From Mucilaginibacter rubeus (GTDB lineage: Bacteria > Bacteroidota > Bacteroidia > Sphingobacteriales > Sphingobacteriaceae): 64,000 bases of DNA. The DNA lies in NCBI RefSeq assembly GCF_003286415.2, contig NZ_CP043450.1, positions 1,736,001 through 1,800,000 of the forward strand. Reading direction: 5' to 3'. The notes beneath the pieces are model-generated. The model saw nothing but the letters and a program-made list of their open reading frames with translations. It made no database searches and was not told the DNA's origin. Within the stretch, counting starts at the first letter, position 1. Every line of letters starts with the position of its first letter. Made by a program: the position numbers and the translations under genes. Below are positions 17,242 through 25,847 of this stretch, one piece after another.

Positions 17242-18339
17242 TTAGTAAATGAAAATGGTTGATTTTTTTATTTTATAATGAAAGTCTTCGGTACGGCGTA
17301 GCGCATCAAGCGCCTCTGTAATACTTTCTTTTTCATAAGTACCGTTGAAGCGGTATTTTTTAAGGTCGTCATTTTTAAATTTAATCTCAACACCATACCA
17401 GCGCTCCATACGGGCGGCAAGATCGGCAAAGCTTTCATCCCTGAAAATGAGTTTGTTTTGGGTCCACGAAGTTTCAAGAACAGCACTATCGTACTGGTGA
17501 AGACGGGTAAAGCTTGTTAAGACATATTGAGTACCAGCACTGCTATCGGTTGCGGGTGCAAGTTTGTTTTCTTTTTTATGTACCGTAGCAAATGAGCCTT
17601 TATTAACAATCAGTTTTTCACTCGGTTTTAAAATGATCCTGTCAGACGGACGGTCGTCAAGTGTAACTTCAATAGCGCCCCTGATCAAGGTTGTTTCACT
17701 TGAAGGGTCATTCGGGTATGATTTTACGTTGAAAGCCGTACCTAAAACTTTGATGTTCATTTTTTCAGTATGGATAATGAACGGGTGCTCATGATCTTTA
17801 TGCACATCAAAAAAAGCTTCGCCGCTTAAATAAACCTCGCGGGTTTTACCTGTAAAGCTTGTCGGGTACCGTAATGAGCTTTTTGAATTAAGGGTAATGC
17901 GTGTGCCATCTGTTAGCACGATGGTTGATTTTTCGCGCACAAAGGTATTTTTGTTTTGCCAGGCGCTGGGTACGGTGCCTGCAATTTCACGACCGGCAGT
18001 AGTTACCTTTGAATAAAACAGGTAAGCACCGCCGGCTATTAAAATAATGGCCGCCGCAGCACGCCATAAATAACGCATTATACCTTTTTTTACAGGCGCT
18101 ACCGTAACTATAGGCTCGGTAGTTTCTTGTGCTTTAATTTTTGATTTTATTTTTTGAAAAGCAAGGGCATTGTCAGCGTACTCTGCATCATTGTGTTTCC
18201 AATAGGCAGAAAGGGCATCATATTGCTCACGAAGGGAAGCATCATTGGCTAAGCAAAGCAGAAGTTCGTTATGTTCATCAGAGCTGATCTCGTTCGACAG
18301 TTTTTTGCCTACCAGCTCTATAAATTTATCATTGCCCAT
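17242..18339 (-). CDS. FecR-type anti-sigma factor
   Basis: A 365-residue inner-membrane anti-sigma regulator. The N-terminal cytoplasmic part (1-85) has the short helical sigma-binding region, a single membrane span lies about residues 88-108 ('YLWRAAAAIILIAGGAYLFY'), then comes the periplasmic FecR domain with 'STIVLTDGTRITLNSKSSLRYP', 'EVYLSGEAFFDVHKD' and 'FIIHTEKMNIKVLGTAFNV', and a C-terminal DUF4974 domain ('FRDESFADLAARMERWYGVEIKF'). It should hold the adjacent ECF sigma factor inactive until the SusC STN domain reports ligand. It lies 51 bases after the sigma gene and 189 bases before susC. Confidence 0.93.
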   Translation of the reverse strand: MGNDKFIELVGKKLSNEISSDEHNELLLCLANDASLREQYDALSAYWKHNDAEYADNALAFQKIKSKIKAQETTEPIVTVAPVKKGIMRYLWRAAAAIILIAGGAYLFYSKVTTAGREIAGTVPSAWQNKNTFVREKSTIVLTDGTRITLNSKSSLRYPTSFTGKTREVYLSGEAFFDVHKDHEHPFIIHTEKMNIKVLGTAFNVKSYPNDPSSETTLIRGAIEVTLDDRPSDRIILKPSEKLIVNKGSFATVHKKENKLAPATDSSAGTQYVLTSFTRLHQYDSAVLETSWTQNKLIFRDESFADLAARMERWYGVEIKFKNDDLKKYRFNGTYEKESITEALDALRRTEDFHYKIKKSTIFIY

Positions 18340-18390
18340 CTTAAAATTGCATCCTTATTTGTGATAGGACAACTTATTTAGGTTAATTAC

Positions 18391-19035
18391 CTACAAGTGT
18401 AGAAAAAATAATTGAAAAATCACAACTATTGATCCTAAAATGTTGATTACATTGGCTTTAGGTATATTTTCACTGTGCTTATTGTATTGTGTCAAAACGA
18501 CACTAAGTTTCTTGATTGCACGAAACAATTGTGTCTGTACTGTGCGCGGCGAAATATTGAGAATTTCGGCCACCTCTTTGTACTTCATGCCATCCTCCTT
18601 TATTAGTCTGAAAACAATACGACATTGTTGCGGAAGTCCCGCAATGGCCTGGTCCATCCGGAAGATGAGCTCCTTATTTTCTATTTCTTTTTGAGGGTTG
18701 TACGTATTTACAAATTCAACCGAATTGGTTTCTTCAATTTGTACAAGATGAATGGTTGAATATTTTTTGATGTGGTTTAGCGATTGGTTTTTTACCGCAA
18801 CAAACAAATAGGTTTCGGGGTTCTGAATTTCGGTCAGGTTTTTACGGTTGAGCCAGCATTTCACAAACACGTCCGAAACTATTTCTTCGGCAATTTCCCG
18901 TTGATGCACATACAACACGCAAAATTTAATGAGCGAGTTGTTAAGGACATGGAAAAACAGCTCAAAGGCATTCTCATCGTCATTGTTACAAATGAGTTTC
19001 CACAATTTTAGCGTATCAACTTTTCTGTCTCTCAA
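18391..19035 (-). CDS. ECF sigma factor (Bacteroidota FecI-like)
   Basis: A 214-residue extracytoplasmic-function sigma factor. Region 2 shows 'REIAEEIVSDVFVKCWLNR' and 'ETYLFVAVKNQSLNHIKK'; region 4 shows 'LPQQCRIVFRLIKEDGMKYKEVAEILNISPRTVQTQLFRA'-type helix-turn-helix residues. A short hydrophobic tail ('VVIFQLFFLHL') ends it. It is the first gene of the leftward operon with fecR, susC and GH3, and diverges from the GH29 gene across 178 bases, so it may drive both arms of the locus. Its target promoter sequence is not evident. Confidence 0.93.
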   Translation of the reverse strand: MRDRKVDTLKLWKLICNNDDENAFELFFHVLNNSLIKFCVLYVHQREIAEEIVSDVFVKCWLNRKNLTEIQNPETYLFVAVKNQSLNHIKKYSTIHLVQIEETNSVEFVNTYNPQKEIENKELIFRMDQAIAGLPQQCRIVFRLIKEDGMKYKEVAEILNISPRTVQTQLFRAIKKLSVVLTQYNKHSENIPKANVINILGSIVVIFQLFFLHL

Positions 19036-19216
19036 AACTGAAGGATTTTAATTAATCAACTAAATTTAAACTTAATAATGGTGTAACAATAATAACATAT
19101 TAAAACTAAAAAATGAAATTTATTAACGTAAGTTGCGATGTTTTTTAAAATATTTTAAAAAGTGTGTAGGCAATACACCATATAAAATTGTCAGTAATTT
19201 ATAAAATAAAAGCTTG

Positions 19217-20656
19217 ATGAAACGATTATTTACAGCATTTCTTTTGGTTTTTGGCTGTGTTAAAGCATTTGGGCAACAGCACAATATGTCAAAGCAGTAT
19301 GTACCTGCCGGCGACCCCGTGGTTGAGCAAAAAATTGCCAATTGGCAGGATCTGAAGTTTGGTTTGTTCATGCACTGGGGTACTTACAGCCAGTGGGGCG
19401 TAGTAGAAAGTTGGAGCATTTGTCCGGAAGATGAAGGATGGACCCAACGCCGCGGCCCTTATGGCGCTACCTATAATGGTTATAAGGCAGCGTATGAAAA
19501 TTTGCAAACCACCTTTAACCCAACCAAATTCAACCCCGAAAAATGGGTGAAGGCGGCTAAAGATGCTGGTATGAAATATGTGATCTTCACAACCAAGCAT
19601 CATGACGGTTTTTGTATGTTTGATACTAAAGAAACCGATTATAAAATTACGAGCAGTAAAACGCCATTTTCAAGCAACCCAAGGAGCAACGTAACTAAGG
19701 AAATTTTCAACGCTTTCCGTAAAGACAACTTTATGATAGGGGCTTATTTTTCAAAGCCCGACTGGCATACAGAAAATTACTGGTGGCCGTACTTTCCACC
19801 TAAAGACCGCAACGTAAACTACGACCCTAAAAAATACCCTGAGCGCTGGCAAAAGTTTAAAGATTTTACCTATAACCAGATCAGTGAGCTGATGAGCGAT
19901 TATGGTAAGGTTGATATTTTATGGCTTGATGGAGGATGGGTACGCCCTAAAACCAGCGTTGATACAAGTATTGACTGGCAGCGGGGGATTAAATTTGATC
20001 AGGATATTGATATGCCAAAGATAGCTGCAATGGGCAGGCAAAAGCAACCCGGTTTAATTGTGGTCGATCGTACCGTAGCCGGTAAATACGAAAACTACAC
20101 TACGCCCGAGCAGGAAGTGCCGGAAGTGCCTCTTGATCATCCATGGGAAAGCTGTATAACCATGGGCAACTCATGGAGCTATGTTCCCGGCGATCATTAT
20201 AAATCCGTGCAAAAAATAGTACAGCTATTGGTGAAGATCGTATCACGCGGTGGTAACTTGCTTATGAATATCGGCCCAGGCCCTGATGGTGATTGGGACC
20301 CCGTTGCTTATGAGCGCCTGCAAGGCATCAGCCGTTGGATGAAGATCAATGGCGAAGGTATTTACGCCAGCCAGTCGGTAGCGCCGTATTCAACAGGTAA
20401 TATATACTATACTAAAGCTAAAAGCAGCAATACTATTTATGCCTTTGCCCTGAGCGATGAGGAAAAGGTAGTTTTACCTGCAACTGTATCAGTAAAACTA
20501 AAGGATATCAAGAAAGTAAAGAAAGTGACCTTGCTTGGCAGTACGCAAAGCCTTAAATGGAAACAGGTATCCGATGGTATTGATATCAGCATCCCAACAA
20601 AATTACAACAAGCCAGCGGGCTTACCGAAGCGGCAGGTTTTAAAATAGTTTATTAA
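19217..20656 (+). CDS. Exported alpha-L-fucosidase, GH29 (first)
   Basis: A 479-residue GH29 enzyme with a signal peptide ending near AFGQ. The barrel shows 'KFGLFMHWGTYSQWG', 'KYVIFTTKHHDGFCMFDTK' and the nucleophile Asp238 in VDILWLDGGW. After the barrel there is a short C-terminal beta domain (about 395-479) with 'IYAFALSDEEKVVLPA'. It has the look of the classical GH29 branch that removes terminal alpha-L-fucose. A TTG lies directly before the ATG; I use the ATG. It opens the rightward five-gene glycosidase run and diverges from the ECF sigma operon. Fucose removal is the first or second step in stripping a fucosylated N-glycan. Confidence 0.93.
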   Translation: MKRLFTAFLLVFGCVKAFGQQHNMSKQYVPAGDPVVEQKIANWQDLKFGLFMHWGTYSQWGVVESWSICPEDEGWTQRRGPYGATYNGYKAAYENLQTTFNPTKFNPEKWVKAAKDAGMKYVIFTTKHHDGFCMFDTKETDYKITSSKTPFSSNPRSNVTKEIFNAFRKDNFMIGAYFSKPDWHTENYWWPYFPPKDRNVNYDPKKYPERWQKFKDFTYNQISELMSDYGKVDILWLDGGWVRPKTSVDTSIDWQRGIKFDQDIDMPKIAAMGRQKQPGLIVVDRTVAGKYENYTTPEQEVPEVPLDHPWESCITMGNSWSYVPGDHYKSVQKIVQLLVKIVSRGGNLLMNIGPGPDGDWDPVAYERLQGISRWMKINGEGIYASQSVAPYSTGNIYYTKAKSSNTIYAFALSDEEKVVLPATVSVKLKDIKKVKKVTLLGSTQSLKWKQVSDGIDISIPTKLQQASGLTEAAGFKIVY

Positions 20657-20670
20657 GTAAAAAACAATCC

Positions 20671-20758
20671 CCTCGTCATTGCAAGGAACGAAGCAATCCC
20701 CTATGAGCAGAGTCGCTCTGTATAGTTCGCGATTGCTTCGTTCCTCGCAATGACGAGG
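20671..20758. repeat. Palindromic repeat, family 1, copy E
   Basis: Arms CCTCGTCATTGCAAGGAACG and its near complement (CGTTCCTCGCAATGACGAGG, one mismatch), core with CTCTGTATAGTT. It sits between the first GH29 gene and the GH2 gene, inside a run of same-strand genes. Confidence 0.85.
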
Positions 20759-20854
20759 AAGCAACCCGACAAAATACCACATAATATAGCCAAGTTTTTA
20801 CAGCTAAAATGATTTGGCAGTTTTTAATTTTGATCATTCATCCAATCTAAATAA

Positions 20855-23527
20855 ATGACAACAACCCGTTCTGCAGGCAGATCTGCATTGTTTAAATTTT
20901 CGGTAGCATTATCTATCCTTGCTTCAGGCGTTTATCAAAACGCGGAGGCGCAAACCAGCTATGAGCTAAACAGCGGCTGGAAATCAACCTCAATGAATAG
21001 TGTTAAGGATAATGGCACTGTTATATCTCAAACTAATTATGATCTGGCTGCATGGAACCCGGCAGTTGTTCCCGGTACCGTGTTAACCACTCAGCTTGCC
21101 AATAAGCAGGTCCCGGATCCTTTTTATGGGATGAATAACGAAAAGATCCCCGACATTTATAAAGTAGGCCGCGATTATTATACCTATTGGTTTGCCAAAG
21201 ACTTTAAAGAAACAGCGCCAACAGGCAGCAACCAAACTTACCTCAACTTTCGTGGTGTAAATTATAGCTGTGATGTTTTCCTGAACGGACATAAACTGAA
21301 CAGCAAGCTGCATAAAGGTATGTTTTTACGCCAGAGCTATAACATTACAAAATGGCTGAGCAAAAACGGAAACAATCGTTTGGCGGTTATCGTGTATCCT
21401 CCGGATGTTGTGGGTAACCCCAACGGTGGCCAGGGTGGCGATGGCACTATTGCACGTGGTGTAGGTATTCAATATACCGCAGGCTGGGACTGGATCCAGC
21501 CTATCCGCGACCGCAATACCGGCATCTGGGATAAAGTAACTATTGAGCACACCGGCGCGGTAGTTATCAAAGATCCTCATGTGGTTACGCTTGTGCCGGG
21601 TGTTCGTCAGCCGGAGGGTGTGCAGCAGCCAGCTATTGTACAGGTATCTGCCGAGGTTGAGAACGCTACCGGCGCACCAGTTAGCGGCGCTTTGCAATAT
21701 AATTTAGATGGTAAACTGGTATCGCAACAGGTTACTTTAAAAGCCAATTCAAAGCAGGAAGTTAAACTGACCGATTACAGCCTGAAAAACCCTAAGCTTT
21801 GGTGGCCAAATGGATATGGTCCGCAAAATTTGTATAAACTTAACCTGCAGTTTGTAGCTGGTGGTAAAGTATCCGACCAAAAAAGCATTGAAGTTGGTGT
21901 ACGCCAGATCACTACCGAATGGAATAACAAAACTCAAAGCCGCCAGGTTAACATAAACGGTCAAAAAATATTTATTAAAGGCGGAAACTGGATCATATCC
22001 GATCAGATGTTGCGCTTTAGTGATGCCCGTTATGATGCCGAGGTTCGTTTTCACCGTGATATGAACCTGAACCTGATTCGTGTTTGGGGCGGCGCGCTAA
22101 TTGAACGCCCTGAATTTTATGAGGCCTGCGATAAATATGGTATGCTGGTTTTCCAGGATATGTGGGGCTCGGGCGATTGCAACGGCCGTTGGACTGATCC
22201 GATGAAACTCGATGACCAATGGACCCGCCGTAAATATCCTGATGATCATGATCTGTATTTAAAATCAGTAGCCGATCAGGTGAAACTGGTGCGTAACTTC
22301 CCGTCGCTGGCCATTTGGTGTGGTGGTAATGAGATCACTCCGCCAGAGGATATCTTCGCGGCACTGCGTGATACCATTATGCCTAAATTGGATAATACCC
22401 GGTGGTTTATCCCGTATTCAAACTCCGAAGAAATGTCGCGCAATGTACAGGGCGGCAATGGTGATGGGCCTTATGGTGTCCAAAGCCTTACAACTTTCTG
22501 GGATCATCAAACCTATCCGTTCAATTCAGAAGTGGGTTCGGTTGGTGTAAGCGACTATGAATCATTAAAGCGTTTTATTCCCGCCGAAAATATGGTTGTA
22601 CCTGAATTTGATGCATCAACCGGCAAAACCAAAACAGATCCGGTTTGGGAGTATCACAAATACATTGGCTACGATGGCTTTATTGATAAATATGGCAAAG
22701 CCAAAGATGTTGAGGATTTTGCCACTAAAGCCCAATTGGTAAACTATGATCAGTACCGTGCCCTGATGGAAGGCTTTAGCTCACATATGTGGGATTGGTA
22801 TACCGGTACCATCATCTGGAAAACCCAAAACCCATGGACGGCCATGCGCGGTCAAATGTATGATTATTACCTTGACCCTAACGCTTGTTTGTACGGTTTA
22901 CATAGCGGTAGCGAGCCATTGCACATTATGTATAACCAAACAGACGGTATGGTGATGGTGGCTAATAATACTTTTAAAACACACAGTAACATGCTGCTGG
23001 TTGCCAAAACCTATGATATGGATGGCAAGGAGAAGGTATTAACCCAGGTTTTTGCCGATGTAACGCCAACCACCACTAAAAGGTACCTGTCGCTTAAGCA
23101 TGAGATCGAGAAAGAAGCGAAGGATAAAGGCGTATTCCTTTGCCTGCAGCTGCTTAAATCAGATAAAGAGGTGATCAGCGAAAATATTTACTGGCTACCT
23201 GATGCAAACGGCGATTTTTCGGGCTTGCAAAAAATGCCTAAAGGCAATTTAGGTGCTACCGCAAAATACCTGAAAAATGGTAAGGTTGAAGTTACCCTGA
23301 CTAATGAAGGTAACGGTGCGCTTGCATTCTTTAACCGTTTATCGTTAGTTAATGCTGATACTAAGCAACGTATCCTTCCGGCGTTTTACAGCGATAACTA
23401 TGTGACTGTGTTGCCTGGCCAAACCAAAAAGGTTGTGATCGATCACAACCCGGGAGCAGACAAAAATCTTGCTGTAACCATTGGCGGCTGGAATATCGCG
23501 GAAAGAACCATATCTATCGACAAATAA
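20855..23527 (+). CDS. Exported GH2 glycosidase, endo-beta-mannosidase-like
   Basis: An 890-residue GH2 enzyme with a signal peptide ending near AEAQ. It has the sugar-binding sandwich (about 35-230), an Ig-like domain (about 235-350) and the catalytic barrel. The acid/base is Glu493 in AIWCGGNEI and the likely nucleophile Glu559 in FNSEVGSVG. The barrel end matches the plant mannosylglycoprotein endo-beta-mannosidase type from memory of that family: 'KAQLVNYDQYRALMEGF', 'WKTQNPWTAMRGQMYDYYLD', 'YGLHSGSEPLHIMYNQ'. The related exo-beta-glucosaminidases are the alternative. In this cluster, cleavage of the core Man-beta-1,4-GlcNAc bond is the natural job. The gene start is preceded by a 198-base gap with repeat E. 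Confidence 0.88.
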   Translation: MTTTRSAGRSALFKFSVALSILASGVYQNAEAQTSYELNSGWKSTSMNSVKDNGTVISQTNYDLAAWNPAVVPGTVLTTQLANKQVPDPFYGMNNEKIPDIYKVGRDYYTYWFAKDFKETAPTGSNQTYLNFRGVNYSCDVFLNGHKLNSKLHKGMFLRQSYNITKWLSKNGNNRLAVIVYPPDVVGNPNGGQGGDGTIARGVGIQYTAGWDWIQPIRDRNTGIWDKVTIEHTGAVVIKDPHVVTLVPGVRQPEGVQQPAIVQVSAEVENATGAPVSGALQYNLDGKLVSQQVTLKANSKQEVKLTDYSLKNPKLWWPNGYGPQNLYKLNLQFVAGGKVSDQKSIEVGVRQITTEWNNKTQSRQVNINGQKIFIKGGNWIISDQMLRFSDARYDAEVRFHRDMNLNLIRVWGGALIERPEFYEACDKYGMLVFQDMWGSGDCNGRWTDPMKLDDQWTRRKYPDDHDLYLKSVADQVKLVRNFPSLAIWCGGNEITPPEDIFAALRDTIMPKLDNTRWFIPYSNSEEMSRNVQGGNGDGPYGVQSLTTFWDHQTYPFNSEVGSVGVSDYESLKRFIPAENMVVPEFDASTGKTKTDPVWEYHKYIGYDGFIDKYGKAKDVEDFATKAQLVNYDQYRALMEGFSSHMWDWYTGTIIWKTQNPWTAMRGQMYDYYLDPNACLYGLHSGSEPLHIMYNQTDGMVMVANNTFKTHSNMLLVAKTYDMDGKEKVLTQVFADVTPTTTKRYLSLKHEIEKEAKDKGVFLCLQLLKSDKEVISENIYWLPDANGDFSGLQKMPKGNLGATAKYLKNGKVEVTLTNEGNGALAFFNRLSLVNADTKQRILPAFYSDNYVTVLPGQTKKVVIDHNPGADKNLAVTIGGWNIAERTISIDK

Positions 23528-23543
23528 TAACAGACAGAAGAAA

Positions 23544-25838
23544 ATGAAAGTTATCACAAAATATTTGTCATTAGCGGCTTTAATGCTTGCCTGTACAGGC
23601 AGTGTTAGTGCCCAGGAAACAACGGCAAAATTCCCGTTGATACCTTATCCTGCACAACTAACCGCAGGCGAAGGTTCTTTTACCATTACAGCTAAAACCA
23701 GCATTGTTACTTCCAACGCTTTTAATACCGAAGCTTATGCGTTAAAAGACCTGTTGCGTAAGGGTTTGGGTAAGCCAATTGAGGTAAGTAAGGTAAAGAA
23801 AGCCCATGCTATCAACCTGGTTTACGACGCAAGCATAACTACTCCCGAAGCCTACCGCATGAGTGTAACTAAAGAGCAGGTAGTTATTAGGGCGAAAGAC
23901 CCGGCCGGCGTATTTCACGCAGTAGAAACCATCCGTCAATTATTGCCTGTTGGTGTTGAAGCGGGTGTGGTACAAAAGCAATTGTCGTTGCCGGTTGTGG
24001 CTATTGAAGATGCACCTGTTTACGAATGGCGCGGGATGCACCTGGATGTATCAAGGCACTTTTTCTCGGTAAGCTACCTGAAAAAGTTTATCGACAGGAT
24101 GGCTTTGTACAAAATGAATAAGCTGCACCTGCATTTAACTGACGATCAGGGCTGGCGTATCGAAATAAAAAAATATCCATTGCTTACCCAAGCCGGTGCT
24201 TGGCGCACGTTCAATAACCAGGATTCTGCCTGTATAAAAAAGGCTAAGGATAATCCTGATTTTGTGATCGATAAGGAACATATCATCCAAAAAGATGGTA
24301 AAACCTTGTACGGTGGTTTTTACACACAGGATGAAATGAAAGGCGTAGTAGCTTATGCTGCTGCACGCCATATTGATATTGTTCCGGAAATTGATATGCC
24401 AGGGCACATGATGGCGGCTATTAACTCATATCCGTTTTTAACCTGCGATGGCGAAAATAAATGGGGCGAACTGTTTACCAAACCAATTTGCCCTTGTAAC
24501 GAAACCACTTTTGAGTTTGCTGAGAATGTATTTACCGAGATCATGCAGATTTTCCCGTCTAAATATATCCACATCGGCGGTGATGAGGTTGACCGTACCA
24601 ACTGGGGTAAATCAGAGGCCTGTAAAGCTTTAATGGCTAAAGAGGGTATTAAAGATTTGGCTGGCTTGCATAGCTATTTCATTAACCGCATGGAGAAGTT
24701 TTTTAACTCTAAAGGGCGCAAATTAATTGGCTGGGATGAGGTAATTGAAGGTGGTATTAGTCCAACGGCTATTATCATGTATTGGCGTACTTGGGTGCCA
24801 GACGCCCCTGTTAAAGCGGTAAAGAACGGCAACACGGTGATCATGACGCCCGGTGAACCACTTTACTTTGACAATCAGCCCGATCAGTATTCTGTTAGCA
24901 GGGTTTATCATTTTAACCCGGTACCTAAAGTGCTGAATGCTGAGGAAGCCAAATCAATTATTGGTGCACAGGCAAATCTCTGGTCGGAGATGATCCCGTC
25001 AGAAAAGCGTGCCGATTATATGTATATGCCGCGCATGACTGCTTTGTCTGAAATGCTGTGGACACACCAGGAAAGTGAATATGATTCGTATTTGCAGCGT
25101 TTGACAGAGCAATACAAGAGGATGGATGCCCTGAAAATTAACTATCGTTTGCCGGACCTGCCAAATCTGCTTAATCAGTATGTTTTCACTAAGGAAGGTA
25201 AGCTAAGCATTACATCTCCATTGCCAGGCCTTACTATCCGTTATACTACTGACGGTACTTTGCCCGATACAAAATCGCCGGTATTACCATCGCCTTTAAC
25301 TATCTCCAAATCAGAATTGGTAAGGGTTGCCGCGTTTACACCAACCGGAACCCGTGGCGACGTATATAACCTGAACTATACCCAGCAGCAAATGCTTGGC
25401 CCGGTAAAAATTGCTCCACCAAAACCCGGACTTACCGCTACTTATTACAAAGCGTTCTTCAAAAAAACAGCTTTGATGCAAAATGCAAAAGTTGATAGCA
25501 CGTTCAGTACCGATAAGATAGAAGTACCTGCTACGGTTAAAGCCCCATCGTTTGGTATTACTTATAAAGGTTACATTGATGTGCCAACCGATGGCATTTA
25601 CAGTTTCTATTTAACCTGCGATGACGGTGGGGTGCTTTACATTGGCGATAAAACCGTTGTAGATAACGACGGTAACCACTCGGCACAGGAACGCAGCGGA
25701 CAGGTTGCCCTTAAAATGGGTGCGCATCCATTTAAGCTTGATTTTATTGAAGGTGGCGGCGGCTTTAAGTTGCTGCTAAAATATAGTGTTAATGGCTCGG
25801 CCCCACAGGATGTGCCAGCATCATGGTTCAAAAACTAA
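23544..25838 (+). CDS. Exported beta-N-acetylhexosaminidase, GH20, with PA14 domain
   Basis: A 764-residue enzyme that should release terminal beta-GlcNAc or GalNAc. Order of parts: signal peptide ending VSAQ (a weak lipobox-like LAC lies inside it), GH20b alpha/beta domain (about 30-155), GH20 barrel (about 158-510) with the catalytic pair Asp347-Glu348 in HIGGDEVD and the conserved 'LHLHLTDDQGWRIEI', then a chitobiase-type C-terminal beta domain (about 570-640, 'TIRYTTDGTLPDTKSPV') and a PA14 domain (about 650-755, 'FYLTCDDGGVLYIGD') that probably binds glycan. I chose the ATG of MKVITKYL, 16 bases after the GH2 stop. Part of the glycosidase operon. Confidence 0.94.
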   Translation: MKVITKYLSLAALMLACTGSVSAQETTAKFPLIPYPAQLTAGEGSFTITAKTSIVTSNAFNTEAYALKDLLRKGLGKPIEVSKVKKAHAINLVYDASITTPEAYRMSVTKEQVVIRAKDPAGVFHAVETIRQLLPVGVEAGVVQKQLSLPVVAIEDAPVYEWRGMHLDVSRHFFSVSYLKKFIDRMALYKMNKLHLHLTDDQGWRIEIKKYPLLTQAGAWRTFNNQDSACIKKAKDNPDFVIDKEHIIQKDGKTLYGGFYTQDEMKGVVAYAAARHIDIVPEIDMPGHMMAAINSYPFLTCDGENKWGELFTKPICPCNETTFEFAENVFTEIMQIFPSKYIHIGGDEVDRTNWGKSEACKALMAKEGIKDLAGLHSYFINRMEKFFNSKGRKLIGWDEVIEGGISPTAIIMYWRTWVPDAPVKAVKNGNTVIMTPGEPLYFDNQPDQYSVSRVYHFNPVPKVLNAEEAKSIIGAQANLWSEMIPSEKRADYMYMPRMTALSEMLWTHQESEYDSYLQRLTEQYKRMDALKINYRLPDLPNLLNQYVFTKEGKLSITSPLPGLTIRYTTDGTLPDTKSPVLPSPLTISKSELVRVAAFTPTGTRGDVYNLNYTQQQMLGPVKIAPPKPGLTATYYKAFFKKTALMQNAKVDSTFSTDKIEVPATVKAPSFGITYKGYIDVPTDGIYSFYLTCDDGGVLYIGDKTVVDNDGNHSAQERSGQVALKMGAHPFKLDFIEGGGGFKLLLKYSVNGSAPQDVPASWFKN

Positions 25839-25847
25839 TAACCAATT